DNA of 39,706 nt from contig JAFYLN010000012.1 in assembly GCA_017537045.1 (NCBI GenBank), forward strand, positions 1-39,706, given 5' to 3'. The notes beneath the pieces were generated by a model, which made no database searches, was not told the DNA's origin, and saw nothing but the letters and a program-made list of their open reading frames with translations. Both the position numbers and the translations under genes were made by a program. Below, piece after piece: positions 8,829 to 16,304 of this stretch (positions are counted from its first letter, which is position 1; the number at the start of each line of letters is the position of its first letter). The DNA is from Oscillospiraceae bacterium. Lineage in GTDB: Bacteria > Bacillota_A > Clostridia > Oscillospirales > Oscillospiraceae.

Positions 8829-9846
8829 ACTCTACTGTTTCTGCGCCCTTGGAAAGGTCAATGATGGCCTGCGCCAGTGTTTCCACCGCGGTCAGGGCTT
8901 CGGCGCGGGTATTACCCGCCGCACCCACCTCCACCAGCAGCGTACCGGGAAGCTTATCCTGATTGAAGCGCTGGGTACGCAGATTGATATTGCGGCAGAT
9001 TCCCGGTGCCAGCCGCTCCAGCTGCACCTGCATTTTCAAGGCAAGCGAGAAATTTTCCTTCCAGCCGGAGGCACCCGTTCCTACCACAAACATGATCTGG
9101 GCAGAGGATTTTCCGTCCACTGTAGCTTTTGTCCGCATCTGATTCTTCAAATCCCCCGATGCATCCCGATGCAGGTCAAGCACCAGACGTATCGATGGAT
9201 TTTCTTCCAGATAGTGCGTGATCTCCTTGCGGGCGTTGCTATAAGAGCCGTTGTAGGAGGGATAATCGTGAAGCTTGCGGTCATGGAGCACCGTGATACC
9301 GCTTTCTTCCAGAATTTCAGCCAGCCTGTCTCCCACACAGATCATATTATAATTCTCGTCCAACGTCCGAAAGGCTGAGGTTTCCTTGTAATCCTCCCCG
9401 TCTGTGCGGGTATAGCTTTCAGTGGTGTGGGTGTGCAGGATCAGAACCGCCGGCTCGCCGCTGGTCAGATCCCATTGCAGCGGCTGTGTGACCAGTTCTC
9501 CCGCATCAAATTTCACACCGGCACTATTTTTGAATTTGATATTCTCCGCATCCACAGCGCAAAAAACGGGAAGGGGTAATTCCTCCTCCGCCGGCTGTGT
9601 GGGTGCTGCTGTTTCCAGTGCAAAATCCGGCACCGCAGATTCGTAGGCAAACACCTCCAGAACCTCCGCAGATGGAGAAAACCGGACGATCCGTCCGGTT
9701 TCTAAATATATCAAAAGAGATGCAATATTCGGTTTTGCTAGAAATTCTGCTACCGGCTGGAAAAACCCGGCAGCTGACAGCCGCAGCAGCAGCGCGCAGA
9801 GGATCGCACATGCACCCCAGCGCAGGCTCCACCTTTGATGATCCAT
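8827..9846 (-). CDS. spoIIP: Stage II sporulation protein P (SpoIIP), peptidoglycan hydrolase of engulfment
   Basis: SpoIIP is part of the DMP complex that thins septal peptidoglycan during engulfment of the forespore; the family has amidase and endopeptidase activity. The protein has 339 residues with one N-terminal membrane anchor (about residues 10-27) and an extracytoplasmic catalytic domain. Family motifs are clear: LILHTHTTESY, LVLDLHRDA and LLVEVGAAGNT, which hold the zinc-ligand His/Glu residues. GGGAGGG lies about 8 bases before the ATG. It follows tadA on the same strand with a 35-base gap, so the two are probably co-transcribed. Its stop codon overlaps the end of repeat copy C, so the last residues may have been reshaped by the insertion. 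Confidence 0.93.
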   Translation of the reverse strand: MDHQRWSLRWGACAILCALLLRLSAAGFFQPVAEFLAKPNIASLLIYLETGRIVRFSPSAEVLEVFAYESAVPDFALETAAPTQPAEEELPLPVFCAVDAENIKFKNSAGVKFDAGELVTQPLQWDLTSGEPAVLILHTHTTESYTRTDGEDYKETSAFRTLDENYNMICVGDRLAEILEESGITVLHDRKLHDYPSYNGSYSNARKEITHYLEENPSIRLVLDLHRDASGDLKNQMRTKATVDGKSSAQIMFVVGTGASGWKENFSLALKMQVQLERLAPGICRNINLRTQRFNQDKLPGTLLVEVGAAGNTRAEALTAVETLAQAIIDLSKGAETVE

Positions 9847-9881
9847 AAAAGCCCTCCCGGGTGCAAGATGTTTGATTTTCT

Positions 9882-10367
9882 CTATTCAGGCCGTTTCCAT
9901 TTCGGGCGGCTGCGCAGCGTTACGCGCAGCTGCTGGAAAAATTCCGACAAAAGCTGTGCCGCTTCTTCCTCCCGCACGCCCTTTTCCACGGCCGGATGGT
10001 GGTTAAAATCCATGGAGAAAAGGTCGCAGACTGAGCCGCAGGCGCCGCATTTTTCATCCGATGCGCCAAACACCACCCGGGGGATCCGGGCGTTGACGAT
10101 GGCGCCGGCACACATCGGGCAAGGTTCCAGCGTTACATACAGGGTGCATTCCCATAGCCGCCAGCCGCCGAGGCAGGTACAGGCATCATGGATCGCTTCG
10201 ATTTCAGCATGTCCCAACGCCGTCCTCTTTGTTTCCCGGCGGTTACGGCCGCGCCCGACGATCTCACCACGCCGCACGATGACACAGCCCACAGGCACTT
10301 CGCCTTCCGCAGCCGCCTGCCGGGCAAGTTCCAGCGCTTCATCCATAAAATACAGGTCTTCCTCCAT
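9882..10367 (-). CDS. tadA: tRNA-specific adenosine deaminase
   Basis: TadA converts adenosine 34 to inosine in the anticodon of tRNA-Arg(ACG), needed to read CGN codons. The protein has 161 residues, the normal length. Motifs: GEVPVGCVIVRRGEIVGRGR, then GHAEIEAI (His zinc ligand and catalytic Glu) and LEPCPMCAGAIVNARI (the PCxxC zinc ligands). GACGSVCDLF and the helical C-terminus match the family. GGAGGGG precedes the ATG at 10367. It is upstream of spoIIP on the same strand and diverges from the small-protein cassette at 10770, with repeat copy D between. Confidence 0.96.
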   Translation of the reverse strand: MEEDLYFMDEALELARQAAAEGEVPVGCVIVRRGEIVGRGRNRRETKRTALGHAEIEAIHDACTCLGGWRLWECTLYVTLEPCPMCAGAIVNARIPRVVFGASDEKCGACGSVCDLFSMDFNHHPAVEKGVREEEAAQLLSEFFQQLRVTLRSRPKWKRPE

Positions 10368-10423
10368 GACATCCCCTCCTCCGGGATTATCATACCCGAA
10401 GAACCCCCGCCCGTCAAGATAGG

Positions 10424-10604
10424 CAAATTTCAGTTTATCGTACTGGCTATCAATTCTATCGTAGGGGCGGCGACCCGCCGCCCGTGCGGTACAATGTTAC
10501 GAATTCGCCGAAACCCAATGCGAATACAAAACATTCCCCTGCACGGGCGACCAATGGTCGCCCCTACGTTATCCACGGCACACAGCGCGATAGACATCAA
10601 TTTG
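10424..10604 (+). repeat. Fold-back intergenic repeat, copy D
   Basis: Termini are CAAATTTCAGTTTATCG at 10424 and GCGATAGACATCAATTTG ending at 10604. The interior folds on itself: GTAGGGGCGG...GCCGCCC on the left, GGGCGACCAATGGTCGCCC on the right, and in the centre AATGTTACGAATTCG facing a degenerate CGAATAC...ACATT. It is the closest relative of copy G at 27554-27733. It lies between divergent tadA and the zinc-ribbon gene. The following 10605-10769 holds no recognisable gene or clear promoter. Confidence 0.88.
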
Positions 10605-10769
10605 TAATACTCTTTTTTGTCCAGAACCTGCTTTTTCTTTCGGGTTGTCCCTACGGTATCACAATCAAAACGCAAAATCCACCGAATGCAGGACGTTACA
10701 TATTTCGACAGACTCTATGCTCTGCATGGTGTATCCTCCTCTTATAAATCGTGAAAAAGGAGGAAATTT

Positions 10770-10904
10770 ATGAAAATTTCGATTGAATCCGCGCTGTATA
10801 CCGACATTCAGGCACAAAAACCCGCCGCTTTTTGTCCGCACTGCGGCGGTGAGCTGTATGCGCCCAGTCTTATCTGCAGCCGCTGTGAGAGGGACGGCCT
10901 ATGA
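10770..10904 (+). CDS. Small zinc-ribbon protein (44 residues)
   Basis: This short gene has a very strong ribosome binding site (AAAAAGGAGG, 10755-10763) and an ATG at 10770. The product has one zinc ribbon: FCPHCGGELYAPSLICSRC, that is CxxC, 12 residues, CxxC. The N-terminal 20 residues carry no recognised motif. Its stop overlaps the next start as ATGA (10901-10904), so it is translationally coupled to the coiled-coil protein. I do not recognise a named family. The strong ribosome binding site, the coupling and the intact CxxC pairs support a real gene. Confidence 0.75.
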   Translation: MKISIESALYTDIQAQKPAAFCPHCGGELYAPSLICSRCERDGL

Positions 10905-11134
10905 CACTTGCCGAACTGAGCCGCTGCTATGAAGAGGCCGCAGTCCCACTGCGAAGCCGCCTGAACCGGCTGCGTACGGAGCTGGCTGACACCGACGATC
11001 CCGAGGAAATCTGGCATCTGAAACGGCGCATCGCAGAACTGACACCCATGCTGACCCAGATGAACGAGCTGGCCGAGCTGACTGCACATTACTACGACAG
11101 GGGGTATTACCGCAGTGAGAAGTATACTGTATAA
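10901..11134 (+). CDS. Small helical/coiled-coil protein of unknown function (77 residues)
   Basis: The product is almost entirely predicted helix with heptad-like spacing of hydrophobic residues (LRSRLNRLRTELADTDD, IWHLKRRIAELTPMLTQMN) and ends in a tyrosine-rich tail (AHYYDRGYYRSEKYTV). It lacks a signal peptide and membrane segment. Its start overlaps the zinc-ribbon gene by four bases, and its last 20 bases overlap the sigma-like gene in another frame, so all three are likely expressed as one unit. The function is not known; a partner or anti-sigma-like role for the neighbouring sigma-like protein is conceivable but unsupported by any motif. Confidence 0.7.
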   Translation: MTLAELSRCYEEAAVPLRSRLNRLRTELADTDDPEEIWHLKRRIAELTPMLTQMNELAELTAHYYDRGYYRSEKYTV

Positions 11135-11357
11135 GGGTTATCTGGGTTCACGCCTGCCGCGGGAGATACAGATGGAGCGGATCCGGCAGGTCATCGCAGA
11201 GGAACTGACGCAGTTGCAGCAGGACGCACTGGTCAGTTATTATTTCCAGCATCAGAGCATCCCCGAAATCGCTGCACGGCGGGGTGTCAACAAAAGCACA
11301 GTCTGCCGCACGCTCCACCGGGCAGAGGAGAAGCTGCGCCGTTTTCTGAAATACTGA
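11115..11357 (+). CDS. Sigma-70 region 4-like HTH protein (80 residues)
   Basis: The protein is little more than a sigma region 4: LTQLQQDALVSYYFQHQSIPEIAARRGVNKSTVCRTLHRAEEKLRRFLKY, with the helix-turn-helix at IPEIAARRGVNKSTVCRTLHRA. It lacks region 2, which binds core RNA polymerase and the -10 element, so it cannot be a complete sigma factor. The start is GTG at 11115 with GGGGG at 11100-11104; no ATG is available upstream in frame. It overlaps the coiled-coil gene by 20 bases. Similar stand-alone region 4 proteins occur in Clostridia, often near mobile or phage-like genes, but their role is largely unknown. Confidence 0.8.
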   Translation: MRSILYKGYLGSRLPREIQMERIRQVIAEELTQLQQDALVSYYFQHQSIPEIAARRGVNKSTVCRTLHRAEEKLRRFLKY

Positions 11358-11360
11358 TTG

Positions 11361-11389
11361 TTTACTTTTTCCAGAAAATCGTATATAAT
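11361..11389 (+). promoter_or_regulatory. Promoter of the GH13 gene
   Basis: TTTACT (11361-11366), a 17-base spacer and TATAAT (11384-11389). The 13-base string TTGTTTACTTTTT around the -35 box recurs with the same spacing in the nudC promoter at 28351-28382. The -10 box is 47 bases before the ATG at 11436. Confidence 0.75.
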
Positions 11390-11435
11390 AAATTCCGGCA
11401 ATCCCCCGAATGAATCAAAATCAGGAGACTACCGC

Positions 11436-13277
11436 ATGAGAATCCTCTACGACAGCAAGAAACACAAGCATAAGACCCCCTTCGGCCCGCTGGGCGCTGG
11501 CAAAAAATGCACCATGACTGTTTATGTTCCCTCCACGGTTCAATCTACCATGGTCAGCTGCATTCTGAACAGGGCTGATGGCAGCCACGCCATGAACGCG
11601 GACATCCCTTTCAAGCAAAAAGACGGTGCTTACGATATTTTTGAGGGTACATTCTCTATTTTCGAAACAGGTCTGTACTTTTACTATTTCTACATTTCCC
11701 AGCCCTTCGGCGGCTTCCGCCTGTTCAAGCAGGGGGATGACACTAATATGGAGGCCGGCGATATGTGGCAGCTCAGCTGCATTCCCAGTTCCTTCTCCAC
11801 GCCGGACTGGGCAAAGGGCGGCATTATCTATCAGGTATTCCCTGACCGGTTCAATAAATCCGGCAAGGTCGATCTGACCGGCAAGCTGGAGCCTTACACT
11901 GTCCATAAATACTGGCACGAGGAAGTGGACTGGCGTCCCACGGAGGATGGCATCGTTCTGAACAATGATTTTTACGGCGGCAACTTCAAAGGCATTACCG
12001 AAAAGATGGACTACATTGCCGAGCTGGGTACCACGATTCTCTATCTGAATCCCATTTCCAAGAGCTTCTCCAGCCACCGTTACGACACCGGTGACTACAA
12101 GCTCCCTGATCCCATGCTTGGAACCATCGAGGATTTCCAAAACCTGTGCGACGCTGCCCATACTCATGGCATCCGCGTGATTCTGGACGGTGTCTACTCC
12201 CATACCGGTTCCAACAGCCTGTATTTCAACAAAAACGGAGCCTTCCCGGGTAAGGGTGCATTTCAGGCAGCCGACTCCCCCTACCGCAGCTGGTACACCT
12301 TCTACCAGTGGCCAAATTCCTACCATTCCTGGTGGAATTTTGATACCCTGCCCACGGTCAACAAGATGGACAACGAATTCATCAAGTACATCATTACGGA
12401 TGAGGACAGTGTCATTGCCCACTGGCTGCGTCTCGGCGCTGACGGCTTCCGTCTGGATGTCGCAGATGAGCTGCCTGATGAGTTCCTGAAGCTGCTTTAT
12501 GACCGGGTCAAGCAGATCAAGCCCGATGCACTGGTGCTGGGTGAAGTGTGGGAGGATGCTTCCAGCAAGACCGCCTACGGAAAACGCCGCACCTACTTTA
12601 CCAATGCGGAGCTGGACTCTGTTATGAACTATCCCTACCGCACTGCGATTCTGAATTTCATGCGCGGTTTTGACAGCGGCCGCGGCTTCAAGGAAGCGGT
12701 CATGTCTATCGCTGAGAATTATCCCCAGCAGGTAACTCTGTGCAACATGAATCTGCTGGGCACACATGACACACCCCGTATCCTTACTGCGCTGGTAGAT
12801 GATTTCGACGGCAGCCGTGAAGAAAAAGCCAAGCGCCGCCTGTCCCGCAACCAGTGGGAGGTAGCTCATGAGCGGCTGCTGATGGCATCTTTCCTGCAAT
12901 ACACGCTGCCGGGCTGCCCCAGTATCTACTATGGTGACGAAGCAGGTATGGAGGGCTATAAAGATCCCTTTAACCGCCGCACCTATCCATGGGGCAGAGA
13001 GGATCTGGAGCTTCTGGAGCACTATAAGCGTCTGGGCAAACTGAGAAAGCGGCTGGAAGAGCTGCGTCTGGGTGACATTCAGTTCTTTGAAGCCGGTGAC
13101 AAGCATCTGGGCTTTACCCGCTCCTACCACGGCAAAACCGTCAAAATCTATGCAAACCGCAGCGGTGACCCCTGGGAGATCCCCTATGGCAAGATCCTGC
13201 TGGGCTATAACCTGCAGGTAATTTCCTCTGACTGCCTGGTTTTAGGCCCCAGAGGCTTCTGCATCACGGAGGGCTGA
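11436..13277 (+). CDS. GH13 alpha-amylase family glycosidase (neopullulanase/maltodextrinase-like)
   Basis: The protein has 613 residues and no signal peptide, so it probably acts in the cytoplasm on alpha-glucans such as glycogen or imported maltodextrins. An N-terminal beta-rich domain (residues 1-120) precedes the TIM barrel, as in neopullulanases. The four GH13 regions are present: DGVYSHTG (251-258), GFRLDVADE (nucleophile D341), LGEVWED (acid/base E370) and LLGTHDTPR (H444, D445). NDFYGGNFKGITEKMDYI is typical of the maltogenic group. The ATG at 11436 follows CAGGAG; an upstream TTG reading frame would run back into the promoter and is rejected. The small Cys-rich gene follows after 3 bases. 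Exact bond specificity cannot be read from sequence. Confidence 0.93.
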   Translation: MRILYDSKKHKHKTPFGPLGAGKKCTMTVYVPSTVQSTMVSCILNRADGSHAMNADIPFKQKDGAYDIFEGTFSIFETGLYFYYFYISQPFGGFRLFKQGDDTNMEAGDMWQLSCIPSSFSTPDWAKGGIIYQVFPDRFNKSGKVDLTGKLEPYTVHKYWHEEVDWRPTEDGIVLNNDFYGGNFKGITEKMDYIAELGTTILYLNPISKSFSSHRYDTGDYKLPDPMLGTIEDFQNLCDAAHTHGIRVILDGVYSHTGSNSLYFNKNGAFPGKGAFQAADSPYRSWYTFYQWPNSYHSWWNFDTLPTVNKMDNEFIKYIITDEDSVIAHWLRLGADGFRLDVADELPDEFLKLLYDRVKQIKPDALVLGEVWEDASSKTAYGKRRTYFTNAELDSVMNYPYRTAILNFMRGFDSGRGFKEAVMSIAENYPQQVTLCNMNLLGTHDTPRILTALVDDFDGSREEKAKRRLSRNQWEVAHERLLMASFLQYTLPGCPSIYYGDEAGMEGYKDPFNRRTYPWGREDLELLEHYKRLGKLRKRLEELRLGDIQFFEAGDKHLGFTRSYHGKTVKIYANRSGDPWEIPYGKILLGYNLQVISSDCLVLGPRGFCITEG

Positions 13278-13280
13278 GCT

Positions 13281-13451
13281 ATGGAAGAAGAAAAGTTTTT
13301 CAGCGGTTACTGCCGTATGCTGGATTGCAGCCGTCTGGTGGAAGTGGTGCTGGTAAACGGTGCAGTCGAAGAAGCGGACTGCTGCTACGGAAACTGTGTC
13401 TATCAATCCAACTGCCCCATTGCAAAGGAAATTGAAAGTCTTACCAAATAA
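13281..13451 (+). CDS. Cys-rich small protein (56 residues), possible metal binder
   Basis: The ATG at 13281 lies three bases after the GH13 stop, with GGAGGGCTGAGCT acting as a ribosome binding site inside the GH13 3-prime end. The product has six cysteines, at 11, 16, 34, 35, 39 and 45, in FSGYCRMLDCSRLVEVV and ADCCYGNCVYQSNCPIAKEI. The CxxxxC and CxxxCxxxxxCPIA spacing and the conserved-looking terminal NCPIAKEI are those of a small uncharacterised clostridial family I have seen but cannot name. A zinc or iron-sulfur site is plausible. A strong terminator at 13456-13485 closes the two-gene unit. Confidence 0.75.
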   Translation: MEEEKFFSGYCRMLDCSRLVEVVLVNGAVEEADCCYGNCVYQSNCPIAKEIESLTK

Positions 13452-13455
13452 TTCT

Positions 13456-13485
13456 GCCCCCGAAGGAGTTCTTCGGGGGCTTTTT
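13456..13485 (+). terminator. Rho-independent terminator after the Cys-rich small protein gene
   Basis: GCCCCCGAAG pairs with CTTCGGGGGC around GAGTT and is followed directly by TTTTT. It starts five bases after the stop codon and supports the reality of the small gene. Confidence 0.93.
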
Positions 13486-13493
13486 CATGTACT

Positions 13494-13573
13494 TCAAATT
13501 TCAGTTTATCGCTCCGCTTCGATTATGAATGTAGGGGCGGCTATTAGCCGCCCGCGCGGCAAGCATCAATTTC
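13494..13573 (+). repeat. Fold-back intergenic repeat, copy E (minimal 80-base form)
   Basis: Termini CAAATTTCAGTTTATCGC (13494) and AAGCATCAATTTC enclose only the GGGCGGCTATTAGCCGCCC hairpin cassette. The right inverted-end segment GCGATAAAC is shortened to GGCAAGC. This is the shortest copy and suggests the minimal unit is termini plus one hairpin. It lies between the convergent GH13 unit and rnfB, flanked by a terminator on either side. Confidence 0.8.
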
Positions 13574-13587
13574 CCGCTTCTATCAGT

Positions 13588-13619
13588 AAAAGACCTCTCC
13601 CGGGTGGGAGAGGTCTTTT
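13588..13619 (-). terminator. Terminator of the rnf operon
   Basis: AAAAGACCTCTCCC pairs with GGGAGAGGTCTTTT around a short GGGT loop, 11 bases beyond the rnfB stop on the minus strand. The complementary A and T runs would let it work on both strands. Confidence 0.88.
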
Positions 13620-13629
13620 AAGGTATCTC

Positions 13630-14496
13630 TTAGTTGTTGCGGGCCTGAACCACACCGCGGTCAGGCAGGTTCTCCACGTTGGAGTCCTTGATCAGCTTCT
13701 TGGGACAGACCGTTGCACACAGACCGCAGTTGTCGCACTTGGAATAGTCGATAACTGCCAGATTCTTCTCAATGGTGATGGCATCCTTGGGGCAGATCTT
13801 CTTACACAGGCCGCAGCCGATACAGCCGACAGTACAGCCGCGGGTGGTAACGGCACCCTTTGCCAGAGATGCACAGGCAATGACCACATTGCGACCCGGT
13901 TCTACGGGCACGATCAGACTGCGGGGGCAGGCAGCTGCACAAGCCATGCAGCCGACGCAGCGGTCTTCATTGACCTTCGCCACACCGTTGACAATGGAGA
14001 TCGCATCGTACTTACAAGCCTTAACGCAGGTACCAAAACCCAGACAGCCGAACTTGCAGGACAGCGGGCCATTGCCACCGATCTTGGAAGCAGCAACGCA
14101 GTCATGGAAGCCTTCATACTCTGCCTTGATCTTGGCACCGGCAACCAGGTTGCCGGATTTATCATAGCGCTTTTCGCCGGAGCAGCGCACCAGTGCCACT
14201 TTGCGGGTGACAGCCTCAGCCTTGACACCCATGATGGCTGCCATATTCTGTGCACACTCATTGCCGCCGGAAGCACATTTGCCGATGGGTGCTTCGCCAT
14301 TTAGGACTGCCTCCGCATAGCCACCGCAACCGGCATAGCCGCAGCCGCCGCAGTTTGCACCGGGCAGGCATTCATTGAGCTGATCCAGACGAGGATCGGT
14401 CTCCACATAGAACACCTTGGAGGCACCGGCCAGAACCAGACCGAAGATCAGACCCAGACCGCCCAGAATGCCGATTGCAATTAAAATCTCAAACAT
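13630..14496 (-). CDS. rnfB: Rnf complex subunit RnfB (multi-cluster ferredoxin)
   Basis: RnfB takes electrons from reduced ferredoxin and feeds them to the rest of the membrane complex. The protein has 288 residues: one N-terminal membrane helix (1-25), a four-Cys Fe-S motif near 43-73 (CLPGANCGGCGYAGCGGYAE), and a C-terminal region with several CxxCxxCxxxCP-type motifs, including CVGCMACAAACP, CIGCGLCKKICP and CDNCGLCATVCP, so four or more [4Fe-4S] clusters in total. GGAGGG precedes the ATG at 14496, 12 bases after rnfA. It is the last gene of rnfCDGEAB. Confidence 0.97.
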   Translation of the reverse strand: MFEILIAIGILGGLGLIFGLVLAGASKVFYVETDPRLDQLNECLPGANCGGCGYAGCGGYAEAVLNGEAPIGKCASGGNECAQNMAAIMGVKAEAVTRKVALVRCSGEKRYDKSGNLVAGAKIKAEYEGFHDCVAASKIGGNGPLSCKFGCLGFGTCVKACKYDAISIVNGVAKVNEDRCVGCMACAAACPRSLIVPVEPGRNVVIACASLAKGAVTTRGCTVGCIGCGLCKKICPKDAITIEKNLAVIDYSKCDNCGLCATVCPKKLIKDSNVENLPDRGVVQARNN

Positions 14497-14508
14497 CTTA
14501 TGCCCTCC

Positions 14509-15087
14509 TTAGAAAATGCTCAAGCCGGAGAAGCCCATGAAAGCCAGTGCCAGCAGGCCTGCGGAAATCAGCGTGATGGGATAACCGCTGAAAGAGTCGG
14601 GGCACTCTGCCTTGTCCACGCGCTCACGGATGGATGCGAACAGGACGATGGCGAGGGTGAAGCCCAGACCGCCTGCTGCGCCGTTGACCACACTGATCAG
14701 GAAGTTATAGCCCTCCTGTACATTGACCAGCACCACGCCCAAAACGGCACAGTTGGTGGTGATCAGAGGCAGGAACACGCCCAGTGCCTTATACAGGGCA
14801 GGGACAAACTTCTTCAGGAACATTTCCACCACCTGAACCAGCGTTGCAATGACCAGAATAAAGGCAACAGTCTGCATGTACTGCAGTTTCAGCGCCAGCA
14901 GCAGCACATTGACCGCGTAGCAGGCAGCAGAAGCCAGAGCCATGACGAAAGTAACGGCCATGCCCATGCCGAGAGCCGTGTCGATCTTCTTGGAAACGCC
15001 CATGAAGGGGCAGATGCCGTAGAACTTCACCAGAATGAAGTTCTCACTCAGGAGCGCCGCGATGATAATACCCAGAATTGCTTCCAT
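14509..15087 (-). CDS. rnfA: Rnf complex membrane subunit RnfA
   Basis: This integral membrane subunit of 192 residues has six predicted helices. With RnfE it forms the pseudo-symmetric core that in solved Rnf and Na+-NQR structures holds an intramembrane Fe-S cluster. Characteristic stretches are SENFILVKFYGICPFMGVSK (the Cys-containing loop) and TTNCAVLGVVLVNVQEGYN (second Cys loop). Its start overlaps the rnfE stop by one base (TAATG), so the two are translationally coupled. Confidence 0.96.
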   Translation of the reverse strand: MEAILGIIIAALLSENFILVKFYGICPFMGVSKKIDTALGMGMAVTFVMALASAACYAVNVLLLALKLQYMQTVAFILVIATLVQVVEMFLKKFVPALYKALGVFLPLITTNCAVLGVVLVNVQEGYNFLISVVNGAAGGLGFTLAIVLFASIRERVDKAECPDSFSGYPITLISAGLLALAFMGFSGLSIF

Positions 15088-15731
15088 TACTTTGCAGCCT
15101 CCTTATCTTTTTTCCTGGTTTCCAGCGTCTTCATCAGATACTGGGAACCGGCAATGACGAAGCCCAGTACCAGGAATCCACCAACAGGCATGACCAGCTG
15201 CATAGCCGGCATACCCTCAGGGATGATACGGATACCTTCTCCGTTGTTCAGCAGGCCGCCGCCGAAGGTGCCGTTGCCCAGCAGCTCACGAATGACACAC
15301 ATAATAACCAGTGCGACGGTGTAGCCAATGCCCTGGCACAGGCCGTCCACTGCGGAGGCCAGCACGCCGTTCTTGGAAGCAAAGGCTTCCGCACGACCCA
15401 GAACGATACAGTTAACGACGATCAGGGGGATAAACACGCCCAGGCTTTCGGCCAGTGGGGGGATGAATGCCTGCAGGCACAGGTCTACAATGGTGACAAA
15501 GCCAGCAATAATGGTGATGTAAGCTGCAATACGGATCTCATTAGGAATGACCTTACGCAGCGCAGAGATCAGCACGTTGGAGCAAATCAGAATCAGTGTG
15601 ACGGACACGCCCATGCCCAGGCCGTTGAACAGGCTGGTAGTAATGGCCAGGGTGGAGCACATGCCCAGCAGCTGCACGGTAACAGGGTTCTTGGTCAGCA
15701 GGCCTTCGTTGAATTGTCTCTTAAAATTCAT
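15087..15731 (-). CDS. rnfE: Rnf complex membrane subunit RnfE
   Basis: This paralogue of RnfA has 214 residues and six predicted helices. KNPVTVQLLGMCSTLAITTS and IVVNCIVLGRAEAFASKNG hold the paired conserved cysteines of the RnfA/RnfE core. The charged C-terminus (KTLETRKKDKEAAK) is cytoplasmic. A 12-base gap with AGGAGG separates it from rnfG. Confidence 0.96.
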   Translation of the reverse strand: MNFKRQFNEGLLTKNPVTVQLLGMCSTLAITTSLFNGLGMGVSVTLILICSNVLISALRKVIPNEIRIAAYITIIAGFVTIVDLCLQAFIPPLAESLGVFIPLIVVNCIVLGRAEAFASKNGVLASAVDGLCQGIGYTVALVIMCVIRELLGNGTFGGGLLNNGEGIRIIPEGMPAMQLVMPVGGFLVLGFVIAGSQYLMKTLETRKKDKEAAK

Positions 15732-15743
15732 AATCAGACCTCC

Positions 15744-16304
15744 TTAACCCATTGCTGCCACAACGGCCAGCGCGGCATTGACACCGTCGGCCACTGCTCT
15801 GGATGTGATGGTGGCACCGGAGATGGTATCAGCCTGGCCGCCATCCTTGCTGACCTGTACGGCTCCGGACAGGCCGATAAAGCTGTTGCGGAAATTCTCA
15901 CCGGCAGAGCCCTTTGCTGCAGCAACCGCACCCAGGCTGGGGGTTTCTGCATGCTTGATGATGGAAATCCCCAGCACATTACCGGCATTGTCAACACCGA
16001 CCATCATCTCGATGGCACCGCCGAAGCCGCCGGGGGAAACCTTTACGGCATAGCCGTTTTCGCCCTTATAAACCTCGGCTACCGGCACACCCACGTCCAC
16101 CGCAGGCACATCGGCCTTTTCGCCGCCGCCGGGAAGAACTGCTTCCACAGCCTGCTGGGTCTTGGCCGCGTTGGATGCTGCGATGACCGGCGCGGTAACA
16201 CCGTTGACAGCAGCCAGTGCAGCTGCAACCACTGCCGTGATCGCCAGCAGGGTTACTGCCAGCCGGATCACAAACTTCACAGTAGATTCAGTTTTTGTTT
16301 TCAT
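15744..16304 (-). CDS. rnfG: Rnf complex subunit RnfG (covalent FMN carrier)
   Basis: RnfG has 186 residues: an N-terminal membrane helix (about 10-33) and an extracytoplasmic FMN-binding domain. DTISGATITSRAV holds the S(T)GAT motif whose threonine carries the phosphoester-linked FMN in homologues. The ApbE-type flavin transferase that would load it is not in this window. Its ATG overlaps the rnfD stop as ATGA. The region between the anchor and FMN domain is alanine- and glycine-rich, as is usual. Confidence 0.96.
   Translation of the reverse strand: MKTKTESTVKFVIRLAVTLLAITAVVAAALAAVNGVTAPVIAASNAAKTQQAVEAVLPGGGEKADVPAVDVGVPVAEVYKGENGYAVKVSPGGFGGAIEMMVGVDNAGNVLGISIIKHAETPSLGAVAAAKGSAGENFRNSFIGLSGAVQVSKDGGQADTISGATITSRAVADGVNAALAVVAAMG

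Noticed and set aside
10430..10675. Minus-strand frame of 81 codons starting outside repeat D and reading into it
   Set aside because: Two thirds of it is repeat sequence; the unique part is short, with no ribosome binding site or motif.
10484..10747. Short frames within the repeats, such as those giving NVGAAISRP or VGAATRRP peptides (also at 24820-25044, 27623-27838 and 8-754)
   Set aside because: They are translations of the repeat hairpins, vary in frame between copies and have no ribosome binding sites. Such peptides are known as spurious predictions.
11421..13130. Open minus-strand frame of 569 codons across the GH13 gene
   Set aside because: Antisense shadow; the GH13 catalytic motifs are complete on the plus strand.
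13588..13619. Inclusion of the palindrome as part of repeat E
   Set aside because: It lies outside the right terminus and is not found with other copies; its position fits the rnf terminator.
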